From positions 1-26,864 of the forward strand of contig JBGPYB010000055.1 in NCBI GenBank assembly GCA_041493035.1: a stretch of 26,864 nt of DNA. Reading direction: 5' to 3'. The stretch comes from JBGPYB01 sp041493035. Lineage in GTDB: Bacteria; Acidobacteriota; Vicinamibacteria; Fen-336. Position 1 is the first letter of the stretch; each line of letters opens with the position of its first letter. The notes under the pieces are model-generated. The model was given only the letters and a program-made list of their open reading frames with translations. It was not told where the DNA came from and made no database searches. Shown piece after piece: positions 8,675-15,902 of the stretch. The translations under genes and the position numbers were made by a program.

Positions 8675-8922
8675 TGAACGGCCTGGCACGGCGGGCAGGG
8701 CACGGACCCATAGGAGCAGAAGACGCAGCAATGGCCGGGCTTCGGCCGAAGACGCGCATGACACCCAGGACATTCGTAGAAGTGGACACACGCGTCTGTC
8801 GGCATCGTTCCCTCGGATGCGTGGTGGCACTCCGGACACGTTACGACAGACCTGGTGATCGGCGCGGGCATGCCCACGTAGTCTAGCAGGGCCACAATCT
8901 CGGCCAGAGTCGGGGCTTTCAA
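8665..8922 (-). CDS. GDCCVxC-family small Cys-rich protein (Cys form)
   Basis: The 85-residue protein begins (M)KAPTLAEIVALLDYVGMPA. It continues with VVTCPECHHASEGTMPTDAC and FYECPGCHARLRPKPGHCC, then VFCSYGSVPCPPCQ. CPEC and CPGC form a probable zinc ribbon, followed by the family signature, here HCCVFC instead of GDCCVFC. NCBI names the family GDCCVxC domain-containing (seleno)protein because some members carry Sec. In this copy all signature positions are TGC (Cys). The start is TTG 8922, the only possible start after an in-frame TAG; start and stop both lie in the element's inverted repeats. It probably binds a soft metal such as mercury or copper, which is inference; it is not proven for the family as far as I know. 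The Asp of GDCC is replaced by His. Confidence 0.78.
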   Translation of the reverse strand: MKAPTLAEIVALLDYVGMPAPITRSVVTCPECHHASEGTMPTDACVHFYECPGCHARLRPKPGHCCVFCSYGSVPCPPCQAVHSN

Positions 8923-8934
8923 ACTGACCCACTA
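8918..8934 (-). repeat. right 17-bp terminal inverted repeat of the GDCCVxC element
   Basis: TTCAAACTGACCCACTA is the exact reverse complement of 8658-8674. It contains the TTG start (minus strand) of the GDCCVxC gene. Confidence 0.85.
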
Positions 8935-9125
8935 CCCACATTCCCGGAGGGCCACTTGGCCGGCGGTATTTCTCAGCCCCGAAAGAGCCGGCCCGGCCTC
9001 TCTCAACCGCAAGAAACGCGATTGGCAACGCTCTCTTGATTCTCCAGGACTTGCACTGATCGACGCCTACGCGGCCCATGGCGTTGGGCTTGCACATCCA
9101 ATTGGCGAGGAAGCGGAGGTGGCCA

Positions 9126-9383
9126 GTGCAGTTCATCAGAACACGACAGGTACTCGAGATGATCGGGGTTTCGCGGACGACGCTGTGGCGGATGGTCCAG
9201 GAAGGCGCGTTCCCGCCACCGGTGCAGGTCACGGGGCGGAACGCTCACTACGTTCTACAGGCTGTGGAGGCCTGGATGCAGACGCGAGCCCACGGTACGC
9301 CTTCGGATGCCAAGGGGCTTCCGGCCAGGCCTGGGATTGTGCCGCGTCAGGGCGGTCCGTCGCGGCTTGGACTGGCCCGATAA
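9126..9383 (+). CDS. AlpA-like helix-turn-helix DNA-binding protein
   Basis: The 85-residue protein starts at GTG 9126, with GGAGG six bases upstream; an in-frame ATG at 9078 lacks such a site. VQFIRTRQVLEMIGVSRTTL then WRMVQEGAFPPPVQVTGRNA match the AlpA/MerR-like excisionase fold used by prophages and integrative elements to control integrase or excisionase expression. HYVLQAVEAWMQTR closes the domain. The last 30 or so residues are Pro/Gly/Arg-rich and may be non-native. No integrase gene is adjacent. With the decayed TraD gene next to it, it is likely a leftover of an integrative conjugative element. Confidence 0.75.
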   Translation: MQFIRTRQVLEMIGVSRTTLWRMVQEGAFPPPVQVTGRNAHYVLQAVEAWMQTRAHGTPSDAKGLPARPGIVPRQGGPSRLGLAR

Positions 9384-9394
9384 CCGAGTGGCCA

Positions 9395-10493
9395 TCACCC
9401 GTGACGATCCTCCTGCTCCTCTGTCTCACGCTCGCTCCGCGTCGCCACAGGCCGCGGACGAGCTCGCCGCTCTCCGTGTCGCCAGGATCGGTGCCACTTC
9501 CGCGCCCGCTCGATAACACGCGACGCAGCGCGTACGAGGGTTTCGGGCCAACGGTGCGCAGTGGCCGTGCCTGGTTCGCCCGCGACGCGGCCCGTGGTCT
9601 CGAACCACGACAGCTCCGGGTTCTCGTGCATCGGCTTGAGGTACACGACCCAAGGCTCGAGCACGCGCACACCATCGAAAGCCTTCGCGATGGCCTGGTT
9701 GACCATGAGGCTCGTGAATGCCCGCGGCGTGAAGAGGTGCTCCCGCCGAAGGCTGATCGAGACGCCCTCCCCTACCGCGCCTGGATCGGCGGCGATCACT
9801 TCGCCGTCGAGGAACGAGAACGCCGAGAGCTTGGCCGTCTCGTTCCGGGAGCGGCTGACCTTCCGGCGCTCGATCTCGCCGCACAGGTCCGCGGCCTGCC
9901 GAGCCGTGTAGTTGTCCTCGGCGCAGAGCCAGATCTTTGTCCGGAGGTTCGCCAGGAGCTGCGCGGCAACGTGCTCGTTCTTGAGCTTGGCCACGAAGCT
10001 CTCGTAGGTCTGCGTGGCGATCACCGCGCAGCACTTGGCCTCGCGGCACTTCGAGAAGAAGTCCCCCATCGCCTGGCTGCGTGGTGTACCCGTCGTACTC
10101 GTCCGCGACAAAGAACACGCCGCGGCCGACGTCACCCGAGCCGTGCTCCGCCCGCGCCAGCCGGTTCATGACCGCGTCGTAGAAGTTGAGCTTGGTCATG
10201 GTGCCGACGATGGTCTCGTCCTCGAGGAATCACTCGAAGGCCGGCAAGAGGACATGATCGTCGTCAAAGTCTGGCGAGGGCGGCTGCGAAAAGCCTTCGA
10301 CGTGCGCCCGGGGAATCGGAGGGTTCGCCTGGAGGTCGCTGGCGACGGCTTTGGCGGCACCCAGCGCATCGACGCCCGGCTCGAGCGCGGCGAGACCCGT
10401 CGCCTGGAAGTGAGGCTCGGTGGATTGATCAGGAAGGAGTTGACAGCCTGGTGGGGCCCGCGGTCGGAAACACCGGACTCCGATCGCTAGCCG
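9395..10493 (-). pseudogene. TraD/TraG-type conjugative coupling protein, C-terminal remnant
   Basis: This minus-strand remnant resembles the ATPase half of type IV secretion coupling proteins, which move DNA to the conjugation channel. The 5' part contains FDDDHVLLPAFE, an in-frame TGA (10232-10230), and FLEDETIVGTMTKLNFYDAV. GRGVFFVADEYDGYTT then gives the Walker B-like DEY. At about 10085 the frame shifts by one base to QAMGDFFSKCREAKCCAVIA, TQTYESFVAKLKNEHVAAQL and LANLRTKIWL, the family's sensor region, and it runs to a stop at 9395. The Walker A half is absent: an in-frame stop at 10496-10494 closes the frame upstream. One nonsense codon, one frameshift and a missing N-terminus make it non-functional. 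It supports an old conjugative element here. Confidence 0.75.
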
Positions 10494-10503
10494 TCAGCAA
10501 GGG

Positions 10504-10743
10504 TTAAGGGTCCCAGTCGACCGACAGACCCTTTCCGATACGACCGACCCTGGCCGAGAGTCGCCGCGTGACGCCCGCGGTAAGGGAAACCACATCCGGC
10601 GGCAGTGCAGCCGGGCGCCCGGCGGCGGCTTCGGAGGACCGCGAGGGCCCACGCCAAAGCAGCACCATCCCGTATGCGAAGGATGCGAAGACGACGCTCG
10701 AGAACACCGACACAGACATCGCTATCAAGCGCCGGGCGTTCAT
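10504..10743 (-). CDS. small single-pass membrane protein, hypothetical
   Basis: The 79-residue product has one hydrophobic segment (about residues 7-28, IAMSVSVFSSVVFASFAYGM). An Ala/Pro/Arg-rich tail follows, ending GKGLSVDWDP. There are no Cys and no recognisable domain. It starts 40 nt after the His-tailed secreted protein gene on the same strand and could share its transcript. No clear Shine-Dalgarno precedes the ATG. The TraD remnant ends just downstream. It could be a real small membrane protein or a fragment. Confidence 0.45.
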   Translation of the reverse strand: MNARRLIAMSVSVFSSVVFASFAYGMVLLWRGPSRSSEAAAGRPAALPPDVVSLTAGVTRRLSARVGRIGKGLSVDWDP

Positions 10744-10782
10744 GCGCTGTCACTGACGAGGCAGGGTGAGTAGGCCCGCGGC

Positions 10783-11460
10783 TCACCGATGGTCGTGGTC
10801 CTCGTCCTCGTTCCCTTGTCCGTGTCCCTTGCCGTGGTCCTTGTGTTTCTTTGCCTGGCCTGGCGGCTCGTTCTTGCCCTTGTGGCCGTGGCCCCTCTTT
10901 TCCACCACGACATACGCGATCGGTCGACCCGCGGCGCCCTGACGAGCCAGTTCGTAGGAGGAGAGTCCGGTGATGCGTCCGCCCAGCTGCAGTACGACCA
11001 AGGACCTTATGTCGTCATCCCCAAAACGTGAATCGCGGGGATGACTCTTCCAGTAGCCCCAGGCCTTGCCATACGGTGGGCCAGGGTCTCGCTCGACCCC
11101 CACAAAGAGCCGGTCACTCGGGATCCCAACCCTCACGAAGACATCGTTCCACGGGAGCCCTCTCTCTCGGAGAGTGACGATTTCGGCGACGGGCCTGCGG
11201 GACTCCTGAGCCACGAAGAGCACGACCGGAAGATCCAACTCGACCGACCTGATCCGGGGAAGAACGGGTTCGAGCTCGGCGCGACCATACCCGTAGTGCT
11301 CGACCGCAACGTTCAGGAAGAACTGATCATCGTTCGTTGCGCTGTCCGCGTGGAACAAGAAATCGAACGAGACGCCTGCATCGGCGCTACGGCCGACCGT
11401 AAGGACCGATACGAGAGCCAGCCCAACGATGGCTGGCCGCGCACATAACAGAGGACTCAT
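10783..11460 (-). CDS. secreted hypothetical protein with His/Lys/Asp-rich C-terminal tail
   Basis: The 225-residue protein starts at ATG 11460 behind a near-perfect GGAGGTGAC ribosome-binding site. A signal peptide (about residues 1-28, ending near GRSADA) precedes a soluble domain of about 165 residues. That domain includes FFLNVAVEHYGYGRAELEPV, RERGLPWNDVFVRVGIPSD and YGKAWGYWKSHPRDSRFGDD. I do not recognise the family. The last 40 or so residues are GHGHKGKNEPPGQAKKHKDH and then repeated His/Gly/Asp/Glu ending DEDHDHR, a composition typical of divalent-metal binding (Ni, Zn, Cu). Function is unknown; metal binding in the periplasm is inferred from composition only. Confidence 0.72.
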   Translation of the reverse strand: MSPLLCARPAIVGLALVSVLTVGRSADAGVSFDFLFHADSATNDDQFFLNVAVEHYGYGRAELEPVLPRIRSVELDLPVVLFVAQESRRPVAEIVTLRERGLPWNDVFVRVGIPSDRLFVGVERDPGPPYGKAWGYWKSHPRDSRFGDDDIRSLVVLQLGGRITGLSSYELARQGAAGRPIAYVVVEKRGHGHKGKNEPPGQAKKHKDHGKGHGQGNEDEDHDHR

Positions 11461-11531
11461 GTCACCTCCACCCGGACCCCGAGCCCCATCAGATCACCAT
11501 ACCACCGACCGGAAACTCTGGGGCAGCCTGC

Positions 11532-12890
11532 CTAGAAGATCTTGCCGTGGAGCAGCTTCTTCAGGCCACTCTCGGCGGCGCCCTTGCCGAGGCGCATCGC
11601 GAGGTCGGACTGGGGAGCCGACGTCGTCCCCGTGACCTTGAAGTCGAGCGTGGCGAAGCCGTCGCCCCGGTCCTTGAAGGCGGCGCGAAGCTCCTGGGCT
11701 GGGATGCGTTTCAAGAGGGTCTCGCGTAGCGCAAGCGTCATGTCGTAGTCGATCGACAGGCTCTCCAGGCTCGTGACGCCGTGACCCGCAATCTGCAGGG
11801 ACGGGCCTTTGAGGCTGAGCGAAGGCGTCACGAGGCGACCCCCGCCGAGAGTGAATGTGGTTCGGCACTCGTCGAAGTCGGGATGCGCGAGCTCGGGAAT
11901 ACGTAGCGCCGTTGCGACCAGCGTCATCAGCGGGGCGTGGGAGACCTTGCAGCCCTTGACCTGAATCTGCCCCTTCCCCTTGAGGGTGGCGAGGCCGCCC
12001 GACCCCTCGATCGCCGCGTCGGCAGCCACCGTCCCCGACGCCGTCTGCGCGGCCTTGGCCTCTTCGAGCAGCTTCTGAAGCTGCGCGCCGGTAACCGTCA
12101 GCTTCGTGCCAAAGTGGAAGCGGTTCTGGAGCTGGACCTTGACGTCACCGCGAACGTCCCCTCCGGCCAGCACCGCGCGCACAGGAGCCAGGGCCAGGGC
12201 GCCATTCGACGCCTTGAGGGGCGCCGAGACTCCACGCACGAAGAAACTGTCGGCCAGGTTCAGGACGGCGATCCGCAACGTACCTTCCCCCTCGACTGAG
12301 GCTCCCGCCAGCCGGACGGAGCTGCTCAGATCGGCACCCTCCACCTTCAGGAGAGCGGCCCTCGGATCCCGCATCACGATGCGGGCCCCCTTCAAGGACA
12401 GTTTCGAGATGACCAGTTCGATCGGAAGCGTACCGGCGCTGGAAGTCGACGACGTGGCATTGGACCCGCTCAACTTCTCGTAGTTGAAGACCCCTCGGGC
12501 GTCCATGGCGAGATTGAGAGCCGGCTTTTCCACCGACAGGTTCGCAAGTTCCAAGCGGCCACTCAGAAGCGACCAAAGGCTGTAGCGTAGAACGAAGGCA
12601 TCCGCGGTCACGAGACTGCCTCCGAAGGGGGGAGGATTGGCGATGGTCACGCCTTCGAGAGTCAGGCCCTGCAGGAGCGAGATGTCCACCTTGCGGGCCT
12701 CAATCCGTGTTCCGACGGAAGCCGAGGCGCGATCGAGTATCGATCGCTTGAACTCGGGCGTGTCGAACGATCGGACAAGGTGCGCGACGTAGCCGACGCC
12801 CACCGTCAGCAGAGTGAGCGCCACGCCAGCGAAGACCACGAGCCGGACTCTCACTGGACGCCCCAAGGACGACCATGCGTGGCTAGGCAC
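11532..12890 (-). CDS. AsmA-family membrane-anchored protein
   Basis: The 452-residue protein has one N-terminal TM helix (VRLVVFAGVALTLLTVGVGY). A long periplasmic region with AsmA features follows: FKRSILDRASASVGTRIEAR, KVDISLLQGLTLEGVTIANP, and a typical NYEKLSG. AsmA-like proteins are bridge-type beta proteins implicated in envelope lipid transport or assembly. At the C-terminus, DYDMTLALRETLLKRIPAQE then LKKLLHGKIF matches the end of shorter AsmA relatives. It is shorter than E. coli AsmA (about 600 residues) but like many single-domain paralogues. The GTG start at 12890 has GGAGG only 3 nt upstream, so GTG 12854 (VRVRLVVF) is an alternative. It is divergent from the PA2779-like gene. 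Confidence 0.85.
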   Translation of the reverse strand: MPSHAWSSLGRPVRVRLVVFAGVALTLLTVGVGYVAHLVRSFDTPEFKRSILDRASASVGTRIEARKVDISLLQGLTLEGVTIANPPPFGGSLVTADAFVLRYSLWSLLSGRLELANLSVEKPALNLAMDARGVFNYEKLSGSNATSSTSSAGTLPIELVISKLSLKGARIVMRDPRAALLKVEGADLSSSVRLAGASVEGEGTLRIAVLNLADSFFVRGVSAPLKASNGALALAPVRAVLAGGDVRGDVKVQLQNRFHFGTKLTVTGAQLQKLLEEAKAAQTASGTVAADAAIEGSGGLATLKGKGQIQVKGCKVSHAPLMTLVATALRIPELAHPDFDECRTTFTLGGGRLVTPSLSLKGPSLQIAGHGVTSLESLSIDYDMTLALRETLLKRIPAQELRAAFKDRGDGFATLDFKVTGTTSAPQSDLAMRLGKGAAESGLKKLLHGKIF

Positions 12891-12949
12891 TGGCCTCCAC
12901 GATACTCCTGGGAGGATAATTCCCCATCCATTCCGAAACGGAGGCTGCC

Positions 12950-13339
12950 ATGCAGAGATGGACGAGGTTGGTCATCGCACCCTTGGCCTGGATACTGATT
13001 CTTCCGAGCCCGGGCCGAGCTGAGGACCATCTTGTTTCGCGAGGGGCCATCGACGTCCGTCTGGCCGAGGAGAGGGATGGCCGGAGCCAAGACCTCCTGA
13101 TTCTCCAAAGCGCGCTCTCGTCGCCGCAGGCCGCGTCCGCCGCGAACGCCGTGGGTGTCGACATTGTGATGGTCCGAGCCGCGGTACCGAGCCTGAGCGA
13201 CGGCGAGCTGCGAGACCTGGCCGCAAGGGCTACCGCTCTCGATCGCGACCCCGCGGCTGGCCTGAGTCACGATGTCAATCGACTCCTGATCATCTTCCTG
13301 ATCGTGGCCATTGTCGTGCTCCTGCTCAAAGCCTTGTAG
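12950..13339 (+). CDS. PA2779-like small exported protein
   Basis: The 129-residue protein has a signal peptide (MQRWTRLVIAPLAWILILPS, cleaved near GRAED). A helical middle region contains VPSLSDGELRDLAARATALD, and a C-terminal TM segment LLIIFLIVAIVVLLLKAL ends the chain. This order (signal, short helical domain with an LSD-E/L motif, terminal TM) matches PA2779-family proteins of unknown function. The start has GGAGG five bases upstream. It is divergent from the AsmA-like gene and ends about 90 nt before a strong hairpin shared with the convergent lipoprotein gene. Family assignment is from memory of the pattern. Confidence 0.65.
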   Translation: MQRWTRLVIAPLAWILILPSPGRAEDHLVSRGAIDVRLAEERDGRSQDLLILQSALSSPQAASAANAVGVDIVMVRAAVPSLSDGELRDLAARATALDRDPAAGLSHDVNRLLIIFLIVAIVVLLLKAL

Positions 13340-13431
13340 CGACACGCGGAGGAGGAGAATCCCTCGGGTGCGCAGCTGGGGATCAAGCTGACGTGCCAGG
13401 CCAGGCTGAGTTGAGGCGTTCGCAACGAGAC

Positions 13432-13459
13432 GGTGGGCCGGCGCGAAGGCCGGCCCACC
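13432..13459. terminator. bidirectional terminator hairpin between convergent genes
   Basis: A perfect 11-bp GC-rich stem (GGTGGGCCGGC, 13432-13442, with GCCGGCCCACC, 13449-13459) closes a 6-nt GCGAAG loop. It sits between the PA2779-like gene (+) and the DUF5666 lipoprotein gene (-), whose stop is 8 nt away. There is no U-tract, so intrinsic termination strength is uncertain. Confidence 0.6.
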
Positions 13460-13466
13460 TAAGGAT

Positions 13467-14171
13467 CTACTGCAGCTTGATCTCAGACGCGTCGACCTCG
13501 CACACGCCTGCCGAGGCCCCGCGGCCCATGCCGCTGACGTGGACGCGGGTGCCCACTGTCAGGTCGTCCAGGGTCAACGCTCGATTCCCCTTCCGGATGC
13601 GCGTTGAGGCGGATACGAGGCAGCGGAAGTCGCCTTTGCCCTGTTGCATCACGGTGATGGAGTCAGCACTCTTCGCGTCGATGAGCCCTTCTACTTCCGC
13701 CTTCGCGCCGGAGGTGAAGCAGGTGTCGTGGGCTCCATTGTTGCCTTGTCCGTCTCCCATATCAGCGTGGGAGCCGGAAGCGTGGACAGTGATCGTGAGA
13801 GTCTGGCCCGCGACGAGGCCACTGATCGTGAGCTGCGCGTCGACACCCGACCCCTCGAAGTGAAGGGTTACCGTGCCCGCGGGGACGGTGACGACGAACT
13901 GGCCAGACCCATCGGTCTCTGTTGACTGGCCCGTCTCGACCACGGTCACCTTGATCCCCGCGCGGTGAGACGCCATCGCAACTTCGCCGACGCTGCTCGA
14001 GGTGGCGCCGTCATCCACTGTTCCAACGATCTTTGCGGTTGAGCCCGACGCTGAAGAGGCGCTCGTGGGGAGCGCCGAGCCCCCGCCGCCGCAGCCGGCG
14101 AGATAGAGAAGTGCGAACGTGATGGGCAGAAGAATGCCCGTGCGAGAAAGGATCTTCTTCGGCATGACCAT
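13467..14171 (-). CDS. DUF5666-type lipoprotein with carboxypeptidase-regulatory-like domain
   Basis: The 234-residue protein has a lipoprotein signal with lipobox LAGC (Cys27), followed by a Gly/Ser/Ala linker. Residues of about 45-130 resemble a carboxypeptidase regulatory-like beta domain (GIKVTVVETGQSTETDGSGQ, FVVTVPAGTVTLHFEG). Residues of about 155-234 are DUF5666-like (KAEVEGLIDAKSADSITVMQ, TRIRKGNRALTLDDLTVGTR, VHVSGMGRG). A Cys pair (DTCFTS, DFRCLV) and C-terminal GVCEVDASEIKLQ may form a disulfide. It is an outer-membrane or periplasmic surface lipoprotein of unknown role. ATG 14165 has GAGG at better spacing than ATG 14171. It terminates at the shared hairpin. Confidence 0.8.
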   Translation of the reverse strand: MVMPKKILSRTGILLPITFALLYLAGCGGGGSALPTSASSASGSTAKIVGTVDDGATSSSVGEVAMASHRAGIKVTVVETGQSTETDGSGQFVVTVPAGTVTLHFEGSGVDAQLTISGLVAGQTLTITVHASGSHADMGDGQGNNGAHDTCFTSGAKAEVEGLIDAKSADSITVMQQGKGDFRCLVSASTRIRKGNRALTLDDLTVGTRVHVSGMGRGASAGVCEVDASEIKLQ

Positions 14172-14471
14172 ATACCTCGTGGGGCGAGAGGAGGTATGCG
14201 CCCCGGAATGAAAAACGTCGTCGCTACCAGAGTGGCCATACTCCCTGGAGAATGCAAGGGAGCCCCCCTCTGCACGTGACGGCTATCACAGGGACCCCAT
14301 CCCGAGGGATCGTCGGTGGCGAGTCGCCTGCGAGCGGGCCGACCTTATGAGCTCGGGGCTCGCGGACCTATCCTGGCGAACCTGCCCGGCAGTATCATCG
14401 GTGTTGCCGACCGGGCCGGTCCTTGGTGGGACAGAGGCGTGACCGGAAGCCTCGAATCCGTGCGAGGACTT
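14172..14471. other. intergenic region without a supported gene
   Basis: This stretch holds the upstream region of the lipoprotein gene (minus strand) and the leader of the zinc-ribbon ORF (plus strand). I see no conserved protein, RNA gene or clear repeat in it. Confidence 0.5.
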
Positions 14472-14603
14472 ATGTCGTCGAGCCCCCTGGGCGCATGCCC
14501 TGATTGCGGGCATTCGGTGTCTTCCCTGGCTGAGACGTGTCCTTCGTGCGCGCGTCCGCTTCGCAAGCCCGCGCCGCGCGAGGGTCTGTCCTTCGGACGT
14601 TGA
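14472..14603 (+). CDS. short zinc-ribbon protein
   Basis: This 43-residue ORF begins MSSSPLGACPDCGHSVSSLA and continues ETCPSCARPLRKPAPREG, with two CPxC knuckles that form a zinc ribbon. Many longer zinc-ribbon proteins have such an N-terminus followed by a TM helix. Exactly this appears in the next, overlapping frame (14600-14698). The two are therefore either translationally coupled cistrons or one protein split by a one-base shift. An in-frame ATG at 14316 gives a longer but unconvincing N-terminus. Confidence 0.55.
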   Translation: MSSSPLGACPDCGHSVSSLAETCPSCARPLRKPAPREGLSFGR

Positions 14604-14698
14604 ATCAGCTTGTCGCGCTGAGCTTCTGGGTGCCAGTGATCGTCCTTATCGTGGTCTTCCTTGCGGTGCTCGCCGGGTACCTGTCCACTCGCTGGTAG
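14600..14698 (+). CDS. 32-aa single-TM protein overlapping the zinc-ribbon ORF
   Basis: The TTG at 14600 overlaps the TGA of the zinc-ribbon ORF (TTGA). The product, (M)NQLVALSFWVPVIVLIVVF then LAVLAGYLSTRW, is essentially one transmembrane helix with a short basic end. It makes biological sense as the membrane tail of the zinc-ribbon protein or as a coupled partner. No independent ribosome-binding site is evident. Confidence 0.45.
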   Translation: MNQLVALSFWVPVIVLIVVFLAVLAGYLSTRW

Positions 14699-14705
14699 CC
14701 AAGAG

Positions 14706-14909
14706 CTACAGCGTTCGGAACGGCCGCGAAGCGCCCGAGACGATCAGGTGGCTGGCGATCGGGATGGAGAGGTACACGAAGAAGAACGTCGCGTTGAATA
14801 TGAGAAGCATGATCTCGCCTTGAAGGATGCCTGTGACGACCTGCCATCCATCTGTGATTCCGTCCGCAGCGCCTATCCATGCACTCCATGGGATGGCCCG
14901 AAGACGATG
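14706..14909 (-). pseudogene. C-terminal fragment of a membrane protein, cut by an IS630-type element
   Basis: Minus-strand reading gives AIPWSAWIGAADGITDGWQV, VTGILQGEIMLLIFNATFFF and VYLSIPIASHLIVSGASRPF, ending RTL and stop. There is one clear TM helix and a second amphipathic stretch. The frame continues into the opposite strand of the transposase and there becomes non-coding in character, so the original N-terminus is lost at about 14905-14920. The family is not recognised. I did not find the missing part on the other side of the transposase. Confidence 0.45.
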
Positions 14910-15479
14910 TTCCAGTCCGATCGGCAGAAGCCGCAGATCCAAGCCTTGGATCGCAGCCAGCCCATCCTCCCGTTGCGCCCAGGTCAGATCGAGCGAAGGA
15001 CCCACGACTACGTCCGCTACGGCACCACGTCCCTGTTTGCCGCTCTCGACGTCAAGACCGGAAAGGTCATCGCCGAACATCATCGCCGCCATCGTGGCGT
15101 CGAGTTCCGGCAATTCCTCGACACGATCGACCGCAGCGTCCCTCAGTATCTGGAAGTGCATCTCGTGCTCGACAACTACGGAACCCACAAGACCCCGCTC
15201 ATCCAACGATGGCTCCTCCGGCACCCGCGCTTTCACCTGCACTTCACACCCAAAGGCGGATCGTGGATCAACCAGGTGGAGCGGTTCTTCGCTGACCTGA
15301 CGAACAAGCAACTCAAGCGTGGTGCGCATCGCAGCACCTTCGAACTTGAACGTGCCATCCGCCAGTACATCGACGTCAGAAACCGCCATCCCAAGCCCTT
15401 CGTCTGGACCAAGGCCGCTGACGAAATCCTTGCTTCCATCGAACGCTCTTGTCAGCGAACCTCTGGGTCAGGACACTAG
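14907..15479 (+). pseudogene. IS630-family transposase, C-terminal DDE domain (truncated)
   Basis: The frame contains PQIQALDRSQPILPLRPGQI, RTHDYVRYGTTSLFAALDVK, LEVHLVLDNYGTHKTPLIQR, RFHLHFTPKGGSWINQVERF and HPKPFVWTKAADEILASI, characteristic of the IS630 DDE_3 domain. The second Asp (VLDNYGTHK) and the Glu (NQVERFF) are present. The first catalytic Asp, usually in a VDEK-like motif, falls in a degraded SDRQKPQ. The N-terminal HTH half (about 150 residues) is missing. Terminal inverted repeats were not identified. The element is inactive, and its left edge interrupts a membrane-protein gene. Confidence 0.85.
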
Positions 15480-15902
15480 CGAAGAATCTTCTAGGAAATA
15501 GAACGACCTACAGAGGTTCGAGTCTCAATCGATTGCGAGTCGATCGAGACCGCTCGCTACGCAAGGTAACGGCTGGGCTCTTCGAGGCCCCCTGAGCCGA
15601 CTTTGGGGCGTTCTCGAATGCTCTCGGGCGAGTGCTCGCGTACCCCTGGTTTTCCCACCCTGGATGGGGCGCAACGCGAGTTGAAGAGCGACATCCCTGG
15701 GCGAGTCGGTCAAGCAGGTCGAGGGCGAGCGAGTCGTGTTCAACGCAGCCCCTCCTCTCGACAAGGCGGAGGCAAACGACGGCTCGCGAGAACGCCTGGG
15801 CGACGTGCGGGTCGACTACGGGGCCTTGGGGATCAGCACCGGGCGCCGCTCCTTGTGTCCACAGCGCTCGGGTGATAGCCTCCCTCGACAAGGGAGATCC
15901 TG
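15480..15902. other. region without a recognised gene upstream of the TlpA-like selenoprotein
   Basis: Only a short imperfect inverted repeat (15522-15532 with 15540-15550, one mismatch) stands out; it could be an IS end or a weak terminator. Open frames exist on both strands, but none gives a recognisable protein. The last 15 bases hold the ribosome-binding site of the next gene (GGGAGATCCTG before ATG). Confidence 0.5.

Larger units (their letters stand above)
8658..8934. mobile_element. 277-bp MITE-like element carrying a GDCCVxC gene
   Basis: Perfect 17-bp inverted repeats (8658-8674 and 8918-8934) bound a unit that contains exactly one gene. The 9-bp direct repeat CCACATTCC lies outside both ends (8647-8655 and 8936-8944), 2 nt and 1 nt from the repeats, and looks like a target-site duplication. 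There is no room for a transposase, so movement would need one in trans. The gene's TTG start and TGA stop both fall inside the inverted repeats, so the cassette and the ORF are nearly co-extensive. I cannot assign the repeats to an IS family with confidence. Confidence 0.65.

Noticed and set aside
8665..8922. The GDCCVxC gene here as a third selenoprotein
   Set aside because: All signature positions are TGC codons and the only TGA is the terminal one inside the inverted repeat.
10230..10232. In-frame TGA in the TraD-like remnant as another Sec codon
   Set aside because: It interrupts AFE-FLEDE with no redox motif or paired Cys, the same gene has a frameshift and lacks its N-terminus, and no SECIS-like hairpin follows. 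A Trp-to-stop change in a pseudogene is simpler.
15510..15550. tRNA-like T-arm (GGTTCGAGTC) and small inverted repeat after the transposase
   Set aside because: No acceptor or anticodon stem can be built around it. The repeat is imperfect and could equally be an IS end.
15508..15891. Minus-strand open frame between the transposase and the TlpA-like gene
   Set aside because: No family resemblance, no clear ribosome-binding site and low-complexity Arg/Ser-rich composition.
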